Source: Gracilimonas sp034520725 (GTDB lineage: Bacteria > Bacteroidota > Rhodothermia > Balneolales > Balneolaceae). Taken from it: 64,000 nt of DNA. The stretch lies in assembly GCA_034520725.1 (NCBI GenBank), contig JAXHNH010000011.1:372001-436000 (forward strand), read 5' to 3'. The first letter of the stretch is position 1; each line of letters opens with the position of its first letter. The notes under the pieces are model-generated. The model saw only the letters and a program-made list of their open reading frames with translations, did not search any database and had not been told where the DNA came from. Shown here in pieces: positions 63,695 to 64,000 of this stretch. The position numbers and the translations under genes were made by a program.

Positions 63695-64000
63695 CGTTCT
63701 ATCTCCAAGGTAACTAGTTCCGTGATGCCACCTTTGTTTAAATTGAAAGTAGCAGTTTTATTATTTATGTCAATAGACTGAAGAGAGCCAAGATATACAT
63801 CGTCTCCGACTGTAAGAGACTGTACATTTCCTCCCTGATCAACTATAAAAATTCTGGATGCAGTCATACCAATGATCCTGCTTTGTTCTGCGTTAATGAG
63901 ATTATCGGTATTTGGTGCTACCGTAGGTTGAATAAGCGGATAAAATGAGTTATGCGTTGATACCTGCTGATTTCTGGTCAATACATTAGTTCTTGATACA
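63691..64000 (-). CDS. Pilus assembly/type II secretion accessory protein (PilP/GspC-like), partial
   Basis: The frame is open from 63691 to the window edge, so its N-terminus lies outside. VSRTNVLTRNQQVS precedes an internal TTG that should not be taken as the start. The visible C-terminal part is a small beta domain: RIIGMTASRIFIVDQGGNVQ, SLTVGDDVYLGSLQSID and NKTATFNLNKGGITE. This resembles PilP/GspC homology-region domains that dock on the secretin. It overlaps the secretin start as ATGA, which supports this assignment. Other pilus genes probably lie beyond the edge. Confidence 0.7.
   Translation of the reverse strand, partial: VSRTNVLTRNQQVSTHNSFYPLIQPTVAPNTDNLINAEQSRIIGMTASRIFIVDQGGNVQSLTVGDDVYLGSLQSIDINNKTATFNLNKGGITELVTLEIER

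Noticed and set aside
1..64000. Mobile elements, rRNA, tRNA genes, restriction or defence systems
   Set aside because: None was recognised by eye. No transposase, integrase, tRNA cloverleaf or toxin-antitoxin pair could be supported; a tRNAscan or Rfam search could still find something missed.

Overview
The window reads as chromosomal DNA of a Bacteroidota-like bacterium, most probably of the Balneolales (Balneola/Gracilimonas type). This is inferred from gene content, not from a search. The pointers are DUF4837 and DUF2480 proteins, a SUF cluster, type 2 IPP isomerase, monomeric NADP isocitrate dehydrogenase, many lipoproteins and SPOR/TonB proteins, TAnnTTTG-like promoter boxes, few strong Shine-Dalgarno sites, and frequent TTG/GTG starts. 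Genes are dense and mostly housekeeping. I see no prophage, insertion sequence, CRISPR array, rRNA or recognisable tRNA.

Layout. 1-1088: the end of a minus-strand cell-surface gene pair. 1180-9233: a trp operon (trpE-trpS-trpG-trpD-trpC-trpF-trpB-trpA) headed by a classical transcription attenuator: a 24-residue leader peptide with three consecutive Trp codons, an antiterminator and a terminator. 9243-15490: a DUF4837 lipoprotein, a BioC-like methyltransferase, tadA, apt, an unknown lipoprotein/coiled-coil pair, and a glycosyltransferase of the GTDC1/tRNA-queuosine mannosyltransferase family. 15529-19471 (minus): dnaB, a CDP-alcohol phosphatidyltransferase, a family-4-like uracil-DNA glycosylase and a TrmH-family methyltransferase. 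19730-26509: Fe-S assembly cluster sufB-sufC-sufD-sufS-nfu-sufA plus DUF2480, interrupted by palindromic repeats. 26581-31938: SDR, fni, polyprenyl synthase, bamD, nadD and an LD-carboxypeptidase. 31953-33883 (minus): a DSD1-like PLP enzyme and an e(P4)-type phosphatase. 33998-36327: RimB-like protease, RimK-like ligase and aspartoacylase-like hydrolase. 36339-44356: DUF952, lipid kinase, TonB, a lone receiver, peroxiredoxin, Der and a UvrD-type helicase. 44548-46551: thymidine kinase and a NupC transporter. 46580-53701: three parvulin-type proteins, MoxR and a VWA-like membrane protein in one operon. 53732-64000: histidine phosphatase, mutL, icd, DedA/PlsC, an alpha/beta hydrolase, and a secretin with a C-terminal SPOR domain next to a partial pilus-assembly gene.

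Two themes stand out. First, the trp operon appears to be controlled by ribosome-mediated attenuation, and trpS, which charges the tRNA being sensed, lies inside the controlled operon. Second, seven genes (trpB, trpA, DUF4837, bamD, nadD, LD-carboxypeptidase, aspartoacylase-like) are broken by single-base indels confined to three short stretches, while all neighbours are intact. Because bamD and nadD are normally essential, these look like local consensus errors rather than true gene decay. They should be checked against reads before anyone calls them pseudogenes.
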